Part shown: piece by piece, positions 26,558-34,436 of the stretch | How the letters are laid out: every line of letters starts with the position of its first letter | Position numbering within the stretch: position 1 is the stretch's first letter | NCBI RefSeq assembly: GCF_017357225.1 | Contig: NZ_CP071604.1 | Location: 3,751,501-3,815,500, forward strand | Length of the DNA stretch: 64,000 nt | DNA from: Rhizobium binae | GTDB lineage: Bacteria > Pseudomonadota > Alphaproteobacteria > Rhizobiales > Rhizobiaceae | Direction: 5' to 3' | Program-made: the position numbers and the translations under genes | The notes under the pieces: generated by a model | The model's input: only the letters and a program-made list of their open reading frames with translations | What the model was told of the DNA's origin: nothing | The model's database searches: none

Positions 26558-27160
26558 ATGACGATATCCGGAACCGGCCTACGTCGCATGCGGCGGCTGC
26601 GCAGCATGAAGCAGCAACACCTCGCCGAACTCCTCGGCGTCAACCAGGCGACCGTTTCGCGCTGGGAGCGAGATCAACTTGCCCTGTCGCCGGAGCAGGC
26701 CGTCAAGCTGGAACGGATTTTCGCCGCGCCGCACCATGCCGCGGCCGCCGATGCAGCCTTGAAACGGCTGGTCGAGGATTCCCTCCGGCCTGTGCATCTG
26801 ATCTGCGACAGCACCCATCGGCTGCTGTCCGCCTCCCGTCCGCGGCAGGCGGAATGGCGCGCACCGATCGGCGCTTTTCTCGGCCGCTCCCTTTTCCCCT
26901 ACGCTTCCGCCGAGATCGCCGCCGCCGAACGATCGCTGGAGGCATGCGGCTGGCATGCGGGCAGGCTCATGTCGTTGACATTCGATACCGGCGCCAACGC
27001 CAATGCGTGCCTGCCGATTACCGCCAGCCGCGTCACCTGTGAACGGATCATGCTTTCCGACGGCAGCGCGGGTCGCCTCGTCACGACCGTCACCGAGCCT
27101 GCAGCTTTCCTGCACCCCATGCATAATTTATGCGTTGTCCGAAAATCCCCGTCTCAATAG
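26558..27160 (+). CDS. XRE-family transcriptional regulator
   Basis: 200-residue protein with an N-terminal Cro/C1-type HTH (LRRMRRLRSMKQQHLAELLGVNQATVSRWER, residues 6-36) and a C-terminal sensor-like region of unknown ligand (VHLICDSTHRLLSASRP onward). ATG 26558 has AGGAGACGGGACAG upstream; alternative in-frame ATGs exist at 26507 and 26528. Same direction as the epimerase gene 33 bases downstream, which it may control. Confidence 0.85.
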   Translation: MTISGTGLRRMRRLRSMKQQHLAELLGVNQATVSRWERDQLALSPEQAVKLERIFAAPHHAAAADAALKRLVEDSLRPVHLICDSTHRLLSASRPRQAEWRAPIGAFLGRSLFPYASAEIAAAERSLEACGWHAGRLMSLTFDTGANANACLPITASRVTCERIMLSDGSAGRLVTTVTEPAAFLHPMHNLCVVRKSPSQ

Positions 27161-27193
27161 CCTCCGCCGCGGAAACGGTCTGGAGAAAATGCA

Positions 27194-28177
27194 ATGACAA
27201 TCTTGGTGACGGGAAGCGCCGGCCATCTCGGCGAGGCGCTGATGCGCGTCCTGAAGGCGCAGGGCCGATCGGTGCGCGGCGTCGACATCAAGCCTTCGGA
27301 TTTCACCGACGCGGTCGGCTCCATCGGCGACCGCGCCTTTGTCCGGCAGGCGATGTCCGGCATCAGCGGCGTCATCCATGCCGCCACGCTGCACAAGCCG
27401 CATGTGGCAACCCACGGCAATCACGACTTCCTCGAAACCAATATCGGCGGCACGCTGAACCTGCTTGAAGAAGCGACCGCCGCGGGCGTCGCAAGCTTCG
27501 TCTTTACCAGCACCACCAGCACCTTCGGCGCAGCATTGACGCCGGCGGCAGGCGAACCGGCAGCTTGGGTCACCGAGGACGTGTGGCCGGTCGCAAAGAA
27601 TATCTACGGCGTGACGAAACTCTCTGCCGAAGCTCTGTGCGAGCTCTTCGCCCGCAAGTTCAAACTGCCGGTTATCGCTCTCAAGACTTCGCGTTTCTTT
27701 CCCGAAAGTGACGACGATCCTGATATCCGCAATGTCTATTCAGCGGAAAATGCCCAAGCCAACGAATTGCTCCATCGCCGCGTCGATATCGAGGATGTGG
27801 TCGGCGCCCACCTGCTGGCGCTCGAAAAGGCGCGTTCGATCGGCTTCGGCCGCTACATCGTCTCGGCCACCACGCCCTTTTCATCGGCCGATTGCGCCGA
27901 CATCAGGCGCGATGCGCCCGCGGTCATCGAGCGGCTCTTTCCAGGAGCTCGCGCCCTCTATGTCGAACGTGGCTGGAAGATGTTTCCGGCGCTCGATCGC
28001 GTCTACGTCAACGAGCGCGCACGGCGCGAACTCGGCTGGCAGCCGCGCTATGATTTCCGCTTGGTTCTCGATTGCCTGCGGCAGAAACGCGAATGGCGCA
28101 GCCCATTGTCGCTCGAGGTCGGCTCCAAAGGCTATCACGACGAAATTTTCGCCGAAGGCCCCTATCCGGTCGATTAG
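27194..28177 (+). CDS. NAD-dependent epimerase/dehydratase
   Basis: 327-residue extended short-chain dehydrogenase. TILVTGSAGHLGEALMRVL carries the Rossmann GxxGxxG, VIHAATLHKPH follows, and the catalytic Tyr/Lys are in NIYGVTKLSAEAL. The C-terminus (LGWQPRYDFRLVLDCL) is like that of UDP-glucose 4-epimerases. The specific sugar nucleotide is not predictable. Probably co-transcribed with the upstream XRE regulator. Confidence 0.87.
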   Translation: MTILVTGSAGHLGEALMRVLKAQGRSVRGVDIKPSDFTDAVGSIGDRAFVRQAMSGISGVIHAATLHKPHVATHGNHDFLETNIGGTLNLLEEATAAGVASFVFTSTTSTFGAALTPAAGEPAAWVTEDVWPVAKNIYGVTKLSAEALCELFARKFKLPVIALKTSRFFPESDDDPDIRNVYSAENAQANELLHRRVDIEDVVGAHLLALEKARSIGFGRYIVSATTPFSSADCADIRRDAPAVIERLFPGARALYVERGWKMFPALDRVYVNERARRELGWQPRYDFRLVLDCLRQKREWRSPLSLEVGSKGYHDEIFAEGPYPVD

Positions 28178-28226
28178 CACGCTGAATCGCCTGGGCGAGA
28201 AAAACGTCATCCAGATATCTATTTCC

Positions 28227-28892
28227 ATGAAGAAGGCCAGACAATACGCATTGCGGCTGTTCGCCGCAATTCTTGCGGCCTCCGCCGCCAAATGACGCCG
28301 CGGATCCGGATCATCTGAAGCTGGTCCACGAATATCTCGTGCCGCTGCCGGTCTTCAAGGACGCCAAGGACAAGACGGTGATCGCCGCCCAAAGCGAAAT
28401 CGTCGCGCTTTCCGACAAGACCTTCCTGATGCTCGCCCGCGACAGCGGCAACGGCCAGGGCATGAAGGGCGATACCTCGCTCTATCGCAAGGTCAACATC
28501 GTCGATCTCTCCGCCGCGACCGATATCGCCGGCAGCGATTTCGACGCCGACAAGCCGATCGCACCGAAAGGCGTCGTCGATCCCGCGCTGACGCCGGCGA
28601 CGCTGACGCCCTTCATCGATCTCAACGACAAGGCCGAGCTTGCCCGCTTCGGCCTGCACAACGGTGCGCCGAACGCAAGAACGACCTCTCTGAAAAATGG
28701 GAGGCCCTGGGGCTTGCAAGCGTTCTCGATCCGAACCTGCCGGATGACTATTTCCTGTTCGTCGCCAATGACAACGACTTCCTGACGCAGGATGGTTTCC
28801 AGGTGGGCGCAGCATACAAGGCGGAAGCCGGCGCCGACGTCGACACCATGTTCCAGGTCTTCCAGGTCACCCTTCCCGGCTTGAAGAAGTAG
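28227..28892 (+). pseudogene. Remnant of an exported phytase-like esterase (internal deletion plus frameshift)
   Basis: A signal peptide (MKKARQYALRLFAAILAASA) from ATG 28227 stops at 28293-28295. The C-terminal part of a 'phytase-like esterase' protein then appears in another frame (HLKLVHEYLVPLPVFKDAKD ... LARDSGNGQGMKG). Near 28676 one base is missing, and the sequence resumes as KNDLSEKWEALGLASVLDPN through FLFVANDNDFLTQDGFQVGA to a stop at 28892. Intact relatives are about twice as long, so the middle has been deleted. The gene is dead by at least two lesions and lies at an apparent rearrangement border beside the 6S RNA gene. Confidence 0.82.
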
Positions 28893-28904
28893 CCGCGATT
28901 GCTG

Positions 28905-28935
28905 AAAAAAGGCGGACGCGCAAGCCGCGTTCGCC
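28905..28935 (-). terminator. Rho-independent terminator downstream of 6S RNA
   Basis: On the minus strand GGCGAACGCG pairs with CGCGTCCGCC and is followed by six T (plus-strand A run at 28905-28910). It lies about 60 bases after the apparent 3' end of the 6S RNA and could end the ssrS transcript or a zapA-ssrS readthrough. Confidence 0.75.
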
Positions 28936-28994
28936 CGTCGATCCGGATGCCTTCGCCGGCGATGGAGAGAAGTGCGATCCACGACGACCGATGG

Positions 28995-29137
28995 ATGTTT
29001 ACGATCCTGGGCGCCTACAAACGTAGGTGGGCACCGTTTGTCCAGGCCCACGGGCCTGGCCAGGGACAGCTCCCTTTGGATCGAGTATGGCCCCAGGGAT
29101 TGTGGTTCCTGTCGAGAGGCGCAGACCGCATCGCGAT
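28995..29137 (-). ncRNA. ssrS: 6S RNA
   Basis: Regulator that binds sigma-70 RNA polymerase by mimicking an open promoter. On the minus strand the ends pair (CGAT ... TCTGCGCC with GGCGCCCAGGATCG), enclosing a large asymmetric bubble (CGACAGGAACCACAATCCC region against GGACAAACGGTGCCC). An apical hairpin CCAGGCCC/GGGCCTGG caps it. A -10-like TTATAT (29143-29138) precedes the 5' end. Location just downstream of zapA is the classic 6S neighbourhood. Ends are approximate; a covariance-model match would settle them. The usual next gene, 5-FCL, is missing here. Confidence 0.8.
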
Positions 29138-29199
29138 ATATAAGGTCGTTTGCGCCGACGCGCCAGTGGCGACCGCAGGCCGCGCCGAATTAATTGAGA

Positions 29200-29577
29200 T
29201 CAGTTGAGGTCGGGGGCGGAGCGGCCGTTCAGCTTGTCGGTGATGCCGCGGATGCGGCTCGACACGTCGCTCAGCGCCGCCGCCAGCGTTTCCTCGGTAC
29301 GGGCGGTCGCAGCAAGCACCGTATCGCGGTTGCCCCGCAGCGACTCGAGCTCGGATTCCAGCCCGGCGATGCGGCGCGTCAACTCGGCAATCTCGTCCAT
29401 GATCATGATGCCGGCCATGACGGTAATCCTGAGATCGCCGATCTCGCCGAACTGACCCTTGAGATGGCCGACATAGCGGTCGAAACGGGTGGCGAGATCG
29501 GTCAGATGATCCTCCTGCCCCTCCTCGCAGGCCATGCGATAGGCCTTGCCGTCGATCGTCACCGTCACCTGCGCCAT
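29200..29577 (-). CDS. zapA: ZapA, FtsZ-ring-associated protein
   Basis: 125-residue cytoplasmic protein that bundles FtsZ filaments at the division ring. The N-terminal domain MAQVTVTIDGKAYRMACEEGQ and the DLRITVMAGIMIMDEIAEL segment are diagnostic; a coiled coil follows to the C-terminus. Preceded by a second coiled-coil gene 16 bases upstream on the same strand and followed by 6S RNA. Confidence 0.94.
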   Translation of the reverse strand: MAQVTVTIDGKAYRMACEEGQEDHLTDLATRFDRYVGHLKGQFGEIGDLRITVMAGIMIMDEIAELTRRIAGLESELESLRGNRDTVLAATARTEETLAAALSDVSSRIRGITDKLNGRSAPDLN

Positions 29578-29593
29578 GCCAAAACTCTCTCTC

Positions 29594-29869
29594 TCAGCGA
29601 TCCAGAACCGCGCGGATCGTTTCCATGGCCGTCACCAGCCGCCGCGACACCTCGCGATTGACCTCTTCCAGCCGGTTGGCACGGAATTCGGCCTGGTCGA
29701 GCTCCTGCGCCAGCCGGGAGCGGTCAGCGTGCACGCGCCGCACCTCGCCCTCGATCTCCCCCTGTTCGCGCTGCCGCTCGATGCGCATGTCGACGGCGTT
29801 TTCGAGGCTCGAAATCGCCTGTCTCAGCTCGTTGAGCGCTGCTTCCATGGTTTTGCCTGTGGGCGTCAT
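29594..29869 (-). CDS. DUF4164 coiled-coil protein upstream of zapA
   Basis: 91-residue, highly charged helical protein (LNELRQAISSLENAVDMRIE, then RSRLAQELDQAEFRANRLEE), predicted to be coiled coil almost throughout. It matches the DUF4164 family found before zapA in rhizobia. By context and shape a cell-division partner (ZapB-like) role is plausible, but this is inference. A 16-base gap to zapA indicates one operon. Confidence 0.85.
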   Translation of the reverse strand: MTPTGKTMEAALNELRQAISSLENAVDMRIERQREQGEIEGEVRRVHADRSRLAQELDQAEFRANRLEEVNREVSRRLVTAMETIRAVLDR

Positions 29870-30034
29870 GCCTTCCGATTCCCGCGCAGGATCTGCGAAT
29901 CGGCACTCCGCGCCGATCCTGTGAGTTCAAAAGGATATGCAGCTCCCCGACGGCCCGTCAATAAATCCCCGCACCCGTCCGCCGGCCTATCTTGTGGATG
30001 AGCGTTTTATCGGTGCCTGCCGCACAAAATTTGT

Positions 30035-30130
30035 CATTTGTATATTCGCGCGAACAAATGTCAAAAATCGCCCCAACTCCGCCGGATTCGGCCCGCCATT
30101 TATTGACTCGCCCGTCCTAACTGCTATGTC
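30035..30130 (+). promoter_or_regulatory. tkt upstream region: inverted repeat and promoter
   Basis: CATTTGT (30035-30041) and ACAAATG (30054-30060) form a perfect 7-12-7 inverted repeat, with TTTG/CAAA extensions outside. A sigma-70-like promoter follows: TTGACT (30103-30108), 16 bp, TATGTC (30125-30130), 72 bases before the tkt ATG. The repeat lies about 45 bp upstream of the -35, a usual activator position. The whole 332-base gap (29870-30201) holds no other gene. Confidence 0.5.
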
Positions 30131-30201
30131 TCTGCCGCTTTCATTCGATGGTCTTGGAGGCTCGAGGCCATCCCCCGACACCCGGAGCTTGCGGAAAAGC
30201 C

Positions 30202-32175
30202 ATGACCTCTCCCGAACAAAACGACCGGATGGCGAATGCGATCCGTTTCCTCGCCATGGACGCCGTTGAAAAGGCGAATTCCGGCCACCCCGGCATGCCG
30301 ATGGGCATGGCCGACGTGGCAACGGTTCTGTTCACCAAATATCTGCGCTTCGACCCGAAGAAGCCGCACTGGCCGAACCGCGACCGCTTCGTGCTGTCGG
30401 CCGGCCACGGCTCGATGCTGCTCTACTCGCTGCTCTATTTGACCGGTTATCCCGATATGACGGTCGAGGACCTGAAGCAGTTCCGCCAGATCGGCTCGAA
30501 GACCGCCGGCCATCCGGAATACGGCCATGCGACCGGCATCGAAACCACCACGGGGCCGCTCGGCCAGGGTATCGCCAACGCCGTCGGCATGGCGATCGCC
30601 GAGCGCAAGCTGCGCGAGGAGTTCGGTGCGGACCTGCAGGACCATTACACCTACGTCATCAATGGCGACGGCTGCTTGATGGAAGGTATCAGCCATGAGG
30701 CGATCGCTCTTGCCGGCCACCTGAAGCTCAACAAGCTGATCCTCTTCTGGGACAATAATTCGATCACCATCGACGGTGCCGTTTCGCTGTCGGATTCGAC
30801 CGACCAGATCGCCCGCTTCAAGGCTGTCCACTGGAACACCATCGAGATCGACGGCCACGATCAGGCCGCCATCGCCGATGCGATCGAAGCCGCTCACAAG
30901 TCGGACCGCCCGACTTTCATCGCCTGCAAGACGGTCATCGGCTTCGGCGCGCCGAACAAGGCCGGCAGCCACAAGGTTCATGGCAGCCCGCTCGGCGCCG
31001 ATGAAATCGCCGCCACCCGCAAGGCTTTGAACTGGGATTATGAGCCCTTCGTCGTCCCTTCCGACGTTCTCGAGGCTTGGCGTGCTGCCGGCACCCGCTC
31101 CGACAATATCGTCAAGGCATGGGAAGAAACTCTTTCCAAATCGCCGGCCAGAGCGGAATTCACCCGCCGTATGGCAGGCGAGCTGCCGGAAGGCTTCGAC
31201 GCGGCGATCACCGACTACAAGAAGAAACTCGCCGAGACCAAGCCGACCGTCGCCACCCGCAAGGCATCCGAAGATGCGCTCGAAATCATCAACGGCTTCC
31301 TCCCGGAGACGCTCGGCGGCTCCGCCGACCTGACGCCGTCGAACAACACCAAGACCAGCCAGATGGTCTCCATCACCCCGACGGATTTCAAGGGCCGTTA
31401 CATGCACTGGGGCATCCGCGAGCACGGCATGGCATCTGCCATGAACGGCATCTCGCTGCACGGCGGCCTCATTCCCTACGGCGGCGGCTTCATGATTTTC
31501 TCGGATTATTGCCGCCCGCCGATCCGCCTCTCGGCGCTGATGGGCATTCGTGTCATCCACGTCCTGACGCATGACTCGATCGGCGTTGGCGAAGACGGCC
31601 CGACCCACCAGCCGGTCGAGCAGATCGCCGGTCTGCGTGCCGTTCCGAACCTGCAGGTCTTCCGTCCGGCCGACGCCGTCGAGACGGCGGAATGCTGGCA
31701 GATCGCCATCAAGAGCAAGAACCGTCCGTCCGCGCTGGCTCTCACCCGCCAGAACCTTACGACCGTCCGTACCGAGTATAATGAGAAGAACCTCTGCGAA
31801 CTCGGCGCCTATACGCTCGCCGGCAAAGCCGATGCCAAGGTGACGATCTTCGCTTCCGGCTCGGAGGTCGAAATCGCCGTCGCCGCCCGCGCGACCCTCG
31901 AAGCCAAGGGTGTTTCGGTGCGCGTCGTGTCGGTGCCCTGCACAGAACTGTTCTTCGAGCAGCCGGACGCCTATCGCAAGGATGTTCTCGGCAACTCGCC
32001 GGTCAAGATCGCCGTCGAAGCCGCCGTGCGCGAAGGCTGGGACGCGTTCATCGGACCGGAAGGCAGCTTCATCGGCATGAAGGGCTTCGGCGCCTCCGGT
32101 CCGGTCAAGGACGTCTACAAGCATTTCGGCATCACTGCCGACGCTGTCGTTGCGGCTGCGGAAGCAAAGCTTTAA
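30202..32175 (+). CDS. tkt: Transketolase
   Basis: 657-residue thiamine-diphosphate enzyme that moves two-carbon units between sugar phosphates in the pentose phosphate and Calvin-type pathways. N-terminal [20 protein letters not shown]; ThDP motif [13 protein letters not shown] ... NNSITIDG; C-terminal half [20 protein letters not shown] and [20 protein letters not shown], both signatures of transketolase. Length is normal. The start at 30202 follows GCGGAAAAGCC; the in-frame ATG at 30148 is too close to the promoter. First gene of the tkt-gap-pgk-fba carbon block. Confidence 0.97.
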   Translation: MTSPEQNDRMANAIRFLAMDAVEKANSGHPGMPMGMADVATVLFTKYLRFDPKKPHWPNRDRFVLSAGHGSMLLYSLLYLTGYPDMTVEDLKQFRQIGSKTAGHPEYGHATGIETTTGPLGQGIANAVGMAIAERKLREEFGADLQDHYTYVINGDGCLMEGISHEAIALAGHLKLNKLILFWDNNSITIDGAVSLSDSTDQIARFKAVHWNTIEIDGHDQAAIADAIEAAHKSDRPTFIACKTVIGFGAPNKAGSHKVHGSPLGADEIAATRKALNWDYEPFVVPSDVLEAWRAAGTRSDNIVKAWEETLSKSPARAEFTRRMAGELPEGFDAAITDYKKKLAETKPTVATRKASEDALEIINGFLPETLGGSADLTPSNNTKTSQMVSITPTDFKGRYMHWGIREHGMASAMNGISLHGGLIPYGGGFMIFSDYCRPPIRLSALMGIRVIHVLTHDSIGVGEDGPTHQPVEQIAGLRAVPNLQVFRPADAVETAECWQIAIKSKNRPSALALTRQNLTTVRTEYNEKNLCELGAYTLAGKADAKVTIFASGSEVEIAVAARATLEAKGVSVRVVSVPCTELFFEQPDAYRKDVLGNSPVKIAVEAAVREGWDAFIGPEGSFIGMKGFGASGPVKDVYKHFGITADAVVAAAEAKL

Positions 32176-32176
32176 A

Positions 32177-32198
32177 GAGAGCGCCTTGAGGCGCTCTC
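32177..32198 (+). promoter_or_regulatory. Perfect hairpin between tkt and gap
   Basis: GAGAGCGCC and GGCGCTCTC form a 9-bp stem around TTGA, starting one base after the tkt stop codon. No T-tract follows, so it may be an mRNA-stabilising or processing hairpin separating tkt and gap expression instead of a true terminator. Confidence 0.6.
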
Positions 32199-32256
32199 CA
32201 TCTCCTCAATTCCAGGCCCTCTCCATCGGGCCCTATTCTATCGGGAGTGAATGAAC

Positions 32257-33267
32257 ATGACAGTCAAGGTTGCCATCAATGGTTTCGGCCGCATCGGCCG
32301 TAACGTCCTCCGCGCGATCGTCGAATCCGGCCGCACCGACATTGAAGTCGTCGCCATCAATGACCTCGGCCCGGTCGAGACCAACGCCCACCTGCTGCGC
32401 TACGACTCGATCCACGGGAAGTTCCCGGCAAACGTCAAGGTCGAAGGTGACACCATCACCGTCGGCAACGGCAAGCCGATCAAGGTCACGGCGATCAAGG
32501 ATCCGGCAACGCTGCCGCACCGCGAACTCGGCGTCGACATTGCCATGGAATGCACCGGCATCTTCACCGCCCGCGACAAGGCCGCCGCCCATCTGACGGC
32601 CGGCGCCAAGCGCGTCATCGTCTCGGCTCCTGCCGACGGCGCCGACCTGACCGTCGTCTACGGCGTCAACCATGACCAGCTCACCAAGGAGCACATGGTC
32701 ATCTCCAACGCCTCCTGCACCACCAACTGCCTGGTTCCTGTCGTCAAGGTTCTCGACGACGCCGTCGGCATCGACCACGGCTTCATGACGACCATCCACT
32801 CCTATACCGGCGACCAGCCGACGCTCGACACGATGCACAAGGACCTGTATCGCGCCCGCGCCGCTGCCCTCTCCATGATCCCGACCTCGACGGGCGCCGC
32901 CAAGGCCGTCGGCCTCGTGCTGCCGCACCTCAAGGGCAAGCTCGACGGCACCTCGATCCGCGTTCCGACCCCGAACGTTTCGGTCGTCGACTTCAAGTTC
33001 GTTGCGAAGAAGGCGACCACCGTGGGCGAAATCAACGAAGCCATCAAGGCCGCCTCCAATGGCGCCCTGAAGGGCATCCTCGGCTACACCGACGAGCCGC
33101 TTGTTTCCCGCGACTTCAACCACGACAGCCATTCCTCGATCTTTGCGACCGATCAGACCAAGGTCATGGAAGGCAACTTCGTGCGCGTCCTCTCCTGGTA
33201 CGACAACGAGTGGGGCTTCTCCAGCCGCATGTCCGACACGGCCGTCGCTTTCGCCGAGCTCATCTGA
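32257..33267 (+). CDS. gap: Glyceraldehyde-3-phosphate dehydrogenase
   Basis: 336-residue type I GAPDH. The NAD-binding N-terminus is [19 protein letters not shown]; the catalytic cysteine is in [10 protein letters not shown] (about residue 153), and the phosphate-binding region includes [12 protein letters not shown]. The C-terminal [12 protein letters not shown] is the family's end motif. GGGAG lies nine bases before ATG 32257; ATG 32251 is an alternative two codons longer. The only gap gene in the window, 81 bases after tkt; a strong terminator ends the pair. Confidence 0.97.
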   Translation: MTVKVAINGFGRIGRNVLRAIVESGRTDIEVVAINDLGPVETNAHLLRYDSIHGKFPANVKVEGDTITVGNGKPIKVTAIKDPATLPHRELGVDIAMECTGIFTARDKAAAHLTAGAKRVIVSAPADGADLTVVYGVNHDQLTKEHMVISNASCTTNCLVPVVKVLDDAVGIDHGFMTTIHSYTGDQPTLDTMHKDLYRARAAALSMIPTSTGAAKAVGLVLPHLKGKLDGTSIRVPTPNVSVVDFKFVAKKATTVGEINEAIKAASNGALKGILGYTDEPLVSRDFNHDSHSSIFATDQTKVMEGNFVRVLSWYDNEWGFSSRMSDTAVAFAELI

Positions 33268-33293
33268 GAGCCTGACGATCAAACATTCGCAAG

Positions 33294-33320
33294 CGGCCCG
33301 GGAAACCGGGCCGTTTTGTT
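33294..33320 (+). terminator. Rho-independent terminator after gap
   Basis: CGGCCCGG/CCGGGCCG stem with a GAAA tetraloop followed by TTTTGTT, 26 bases after the gap stop. Confidence 0.92.
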
Positions 33321-33408
33321 ATAGTCACTGCGCCGGATCGATTGTAATATCTGACATGGCGCACCAAGCCCTGAACGGCATCGCCGCCGGGGAGATAGAG
33401 AGAGATCG

Positions 33409-33723
33409 ATGGACTACTTTACCGTTGAGATCGCCGGCCGCGCCATTGCCAGCTTTCGCTCGAAAAACCATGAGGAGGCGACGCATTTCTTCGAGGCGGA
33501 AGATTTTCGAGACGATCTGACCATCCTGGAGTACGAGGGCAAGCCGCTGTGGGACCGCAAAGGGGCGCTGAGCCTGCGGAAGGCGACCGCAGAGGAAGCC
33601 AGCGAAGTCGAGCACGCCTACGAATTCGATGACGATCCGCAACGGACCATCGACGACGAATTCGTCGTCTTCCTGGTTCCGGTCGAGGATCTGACCGATG
33701 AGGGCGATGACACCGAAGACTGA
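33409..33723 (+). CDS. Conserved small acidic protein of unknown function
   Basis: 104-residue hypothetical protein, not recognised. MDYFTVEIAGRAIASFRSKN at the N-terminus, a mixed alpha/beta-looking middle, and a very acidic C-terminal tail (EDLTDEGDDTED). No signal peptide or membrane helix. GGGGAGATAGAGAG precedes ATG 33409, and codon usage is like that of the neighbours, so the gene is probably real. It lies alone between the gap terminator and a small membrane-protein gene. Confidence 0.7.
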   Translation: MDYFTVEIAGRAIASFRSKNHEEATHFFEAEDFRDDLTILEYEGKPLWDRKGALSLRKATAEEASEVEHAYEFDDDPQRTIDDEFVVFLVPVEDLTDEGDDTED

Positions 33724-33877
33724 CCCGCGATCTGCTTCGTTTCCGCTTTGAAAGCCGCTTCGAAGCGACGGGGCCGCAGGGGTGGAATCGCGGTTGGCAA
33801 TCCGCTGACCAAACGTGATAGATTGAAAAATGCAGAGCGCTGCAGAATGGCTGAAATGATCCAAGCGGAGGCGATCA

Positions 33878-34057
33878 ATGGCAGAGGCGCAAAAACGCTT
33901 GTCCCGCACCACCCTCAAGCGGCGGCAGCGGTTTCATCCCAAGCGGGACGTTCGGCCTGCCGTGTTGGCAAAGGCTGATCGGCTGGTGATCCGTGTGGCG
34001 GCGGCCATCGGCCTCTCGTTTCTCGCCGTCATCATACTTCAGGCAGCGTTGGGATAG
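33878..34057 (+). CDS. Small basic single-helix membrane protein
   Basis: 59-residue ORF starting ATG 33878 after GCGGAGGCGATCA, a near-ideal ribosome site. The N-terminal 33 residues are strongly basic (KRLSRTTLKRRQRFHPKRD), followed by one hydrophobic helix (VAAAIGLSFLAVIILQAAL). Probably a type II inner-membrane peptide with the basic part in the cytoplasm. The function is unknown. The ribosome site and start-to-stop reading support it more than an overlapping longer ORF in another frame. Confidence 0.65.
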   Translation: MAEAQKRLSRTTLKRRQRFHPKRDVRPAVLAKADRLVIRVAAAIGLSFLAVIILQAALG

Positions 34058-34436
34058 CGCCGATCCGCGGCGGCAATCCTTCTTCCCGTCATCGGACGAG
34101 ACGAACAGTCCGCGTCAACGAAGGTGCGTGCCCTATCCTGTCGCGGTTGCAGATGCCGGCAGGAAAAATCGATCTTCCTGCCTTTCGCCCTGCTCTTGCC
34201 TGATTTTCCTATACATTCTTTATAGAGAATTTCTCCGGTAGCATTTCCGTGTCGGTCGCCGTCCGGCGGCCGTTCAGCAGCATGATGCAGCACGAGACGA
34301 GGTTAAGCCGCAAGGCCTACCCTTCTCTGCCGTTTTGCCGTTTACTGATGGATCGACGCGCGTGCCGGAGGGTGGAAGTAGACGGATCGGCCAGGGGTGG
34401 CCGTATCCGTGAAGCAGTCGACGGAAAGGGGCGGGC
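34058..34436. other. Intergenic region before the K+/H+ antiporter gene
   Basis: No convincing gene in this 379-base stretch. GGCAGGAA (34158-34165) pairs with TTCCTGCC (34175-34182) and could terminate transcription. An AT-rich TATACATTCTTTATAGAG segment at 34211-34228 may hold a promoter for the antiporter. Confidence 0.5.

Noticed and set aside
28899..29207. Protein ORF of 102 codons on the plus strand across the 6S region
   Set aside because: The strand, structure and zapA linkage indicate 6S RNA; the ORF has no ribosome site and unbiased composition.
30124..32124. Long minus-strand ORF of 666 codons
   Set aside because: Entirely opposite tkt, with composition typical of antisense reading of a GC-rich gene.
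32233..33282. Minus-strand ORF opposite gap, and similar ones opposite pgk (36217-37473) and the antiporter (35103-36545)
   Set aside because: Shadows of strong plus-strand enzyme genes; no family motifs or ribosome sites.
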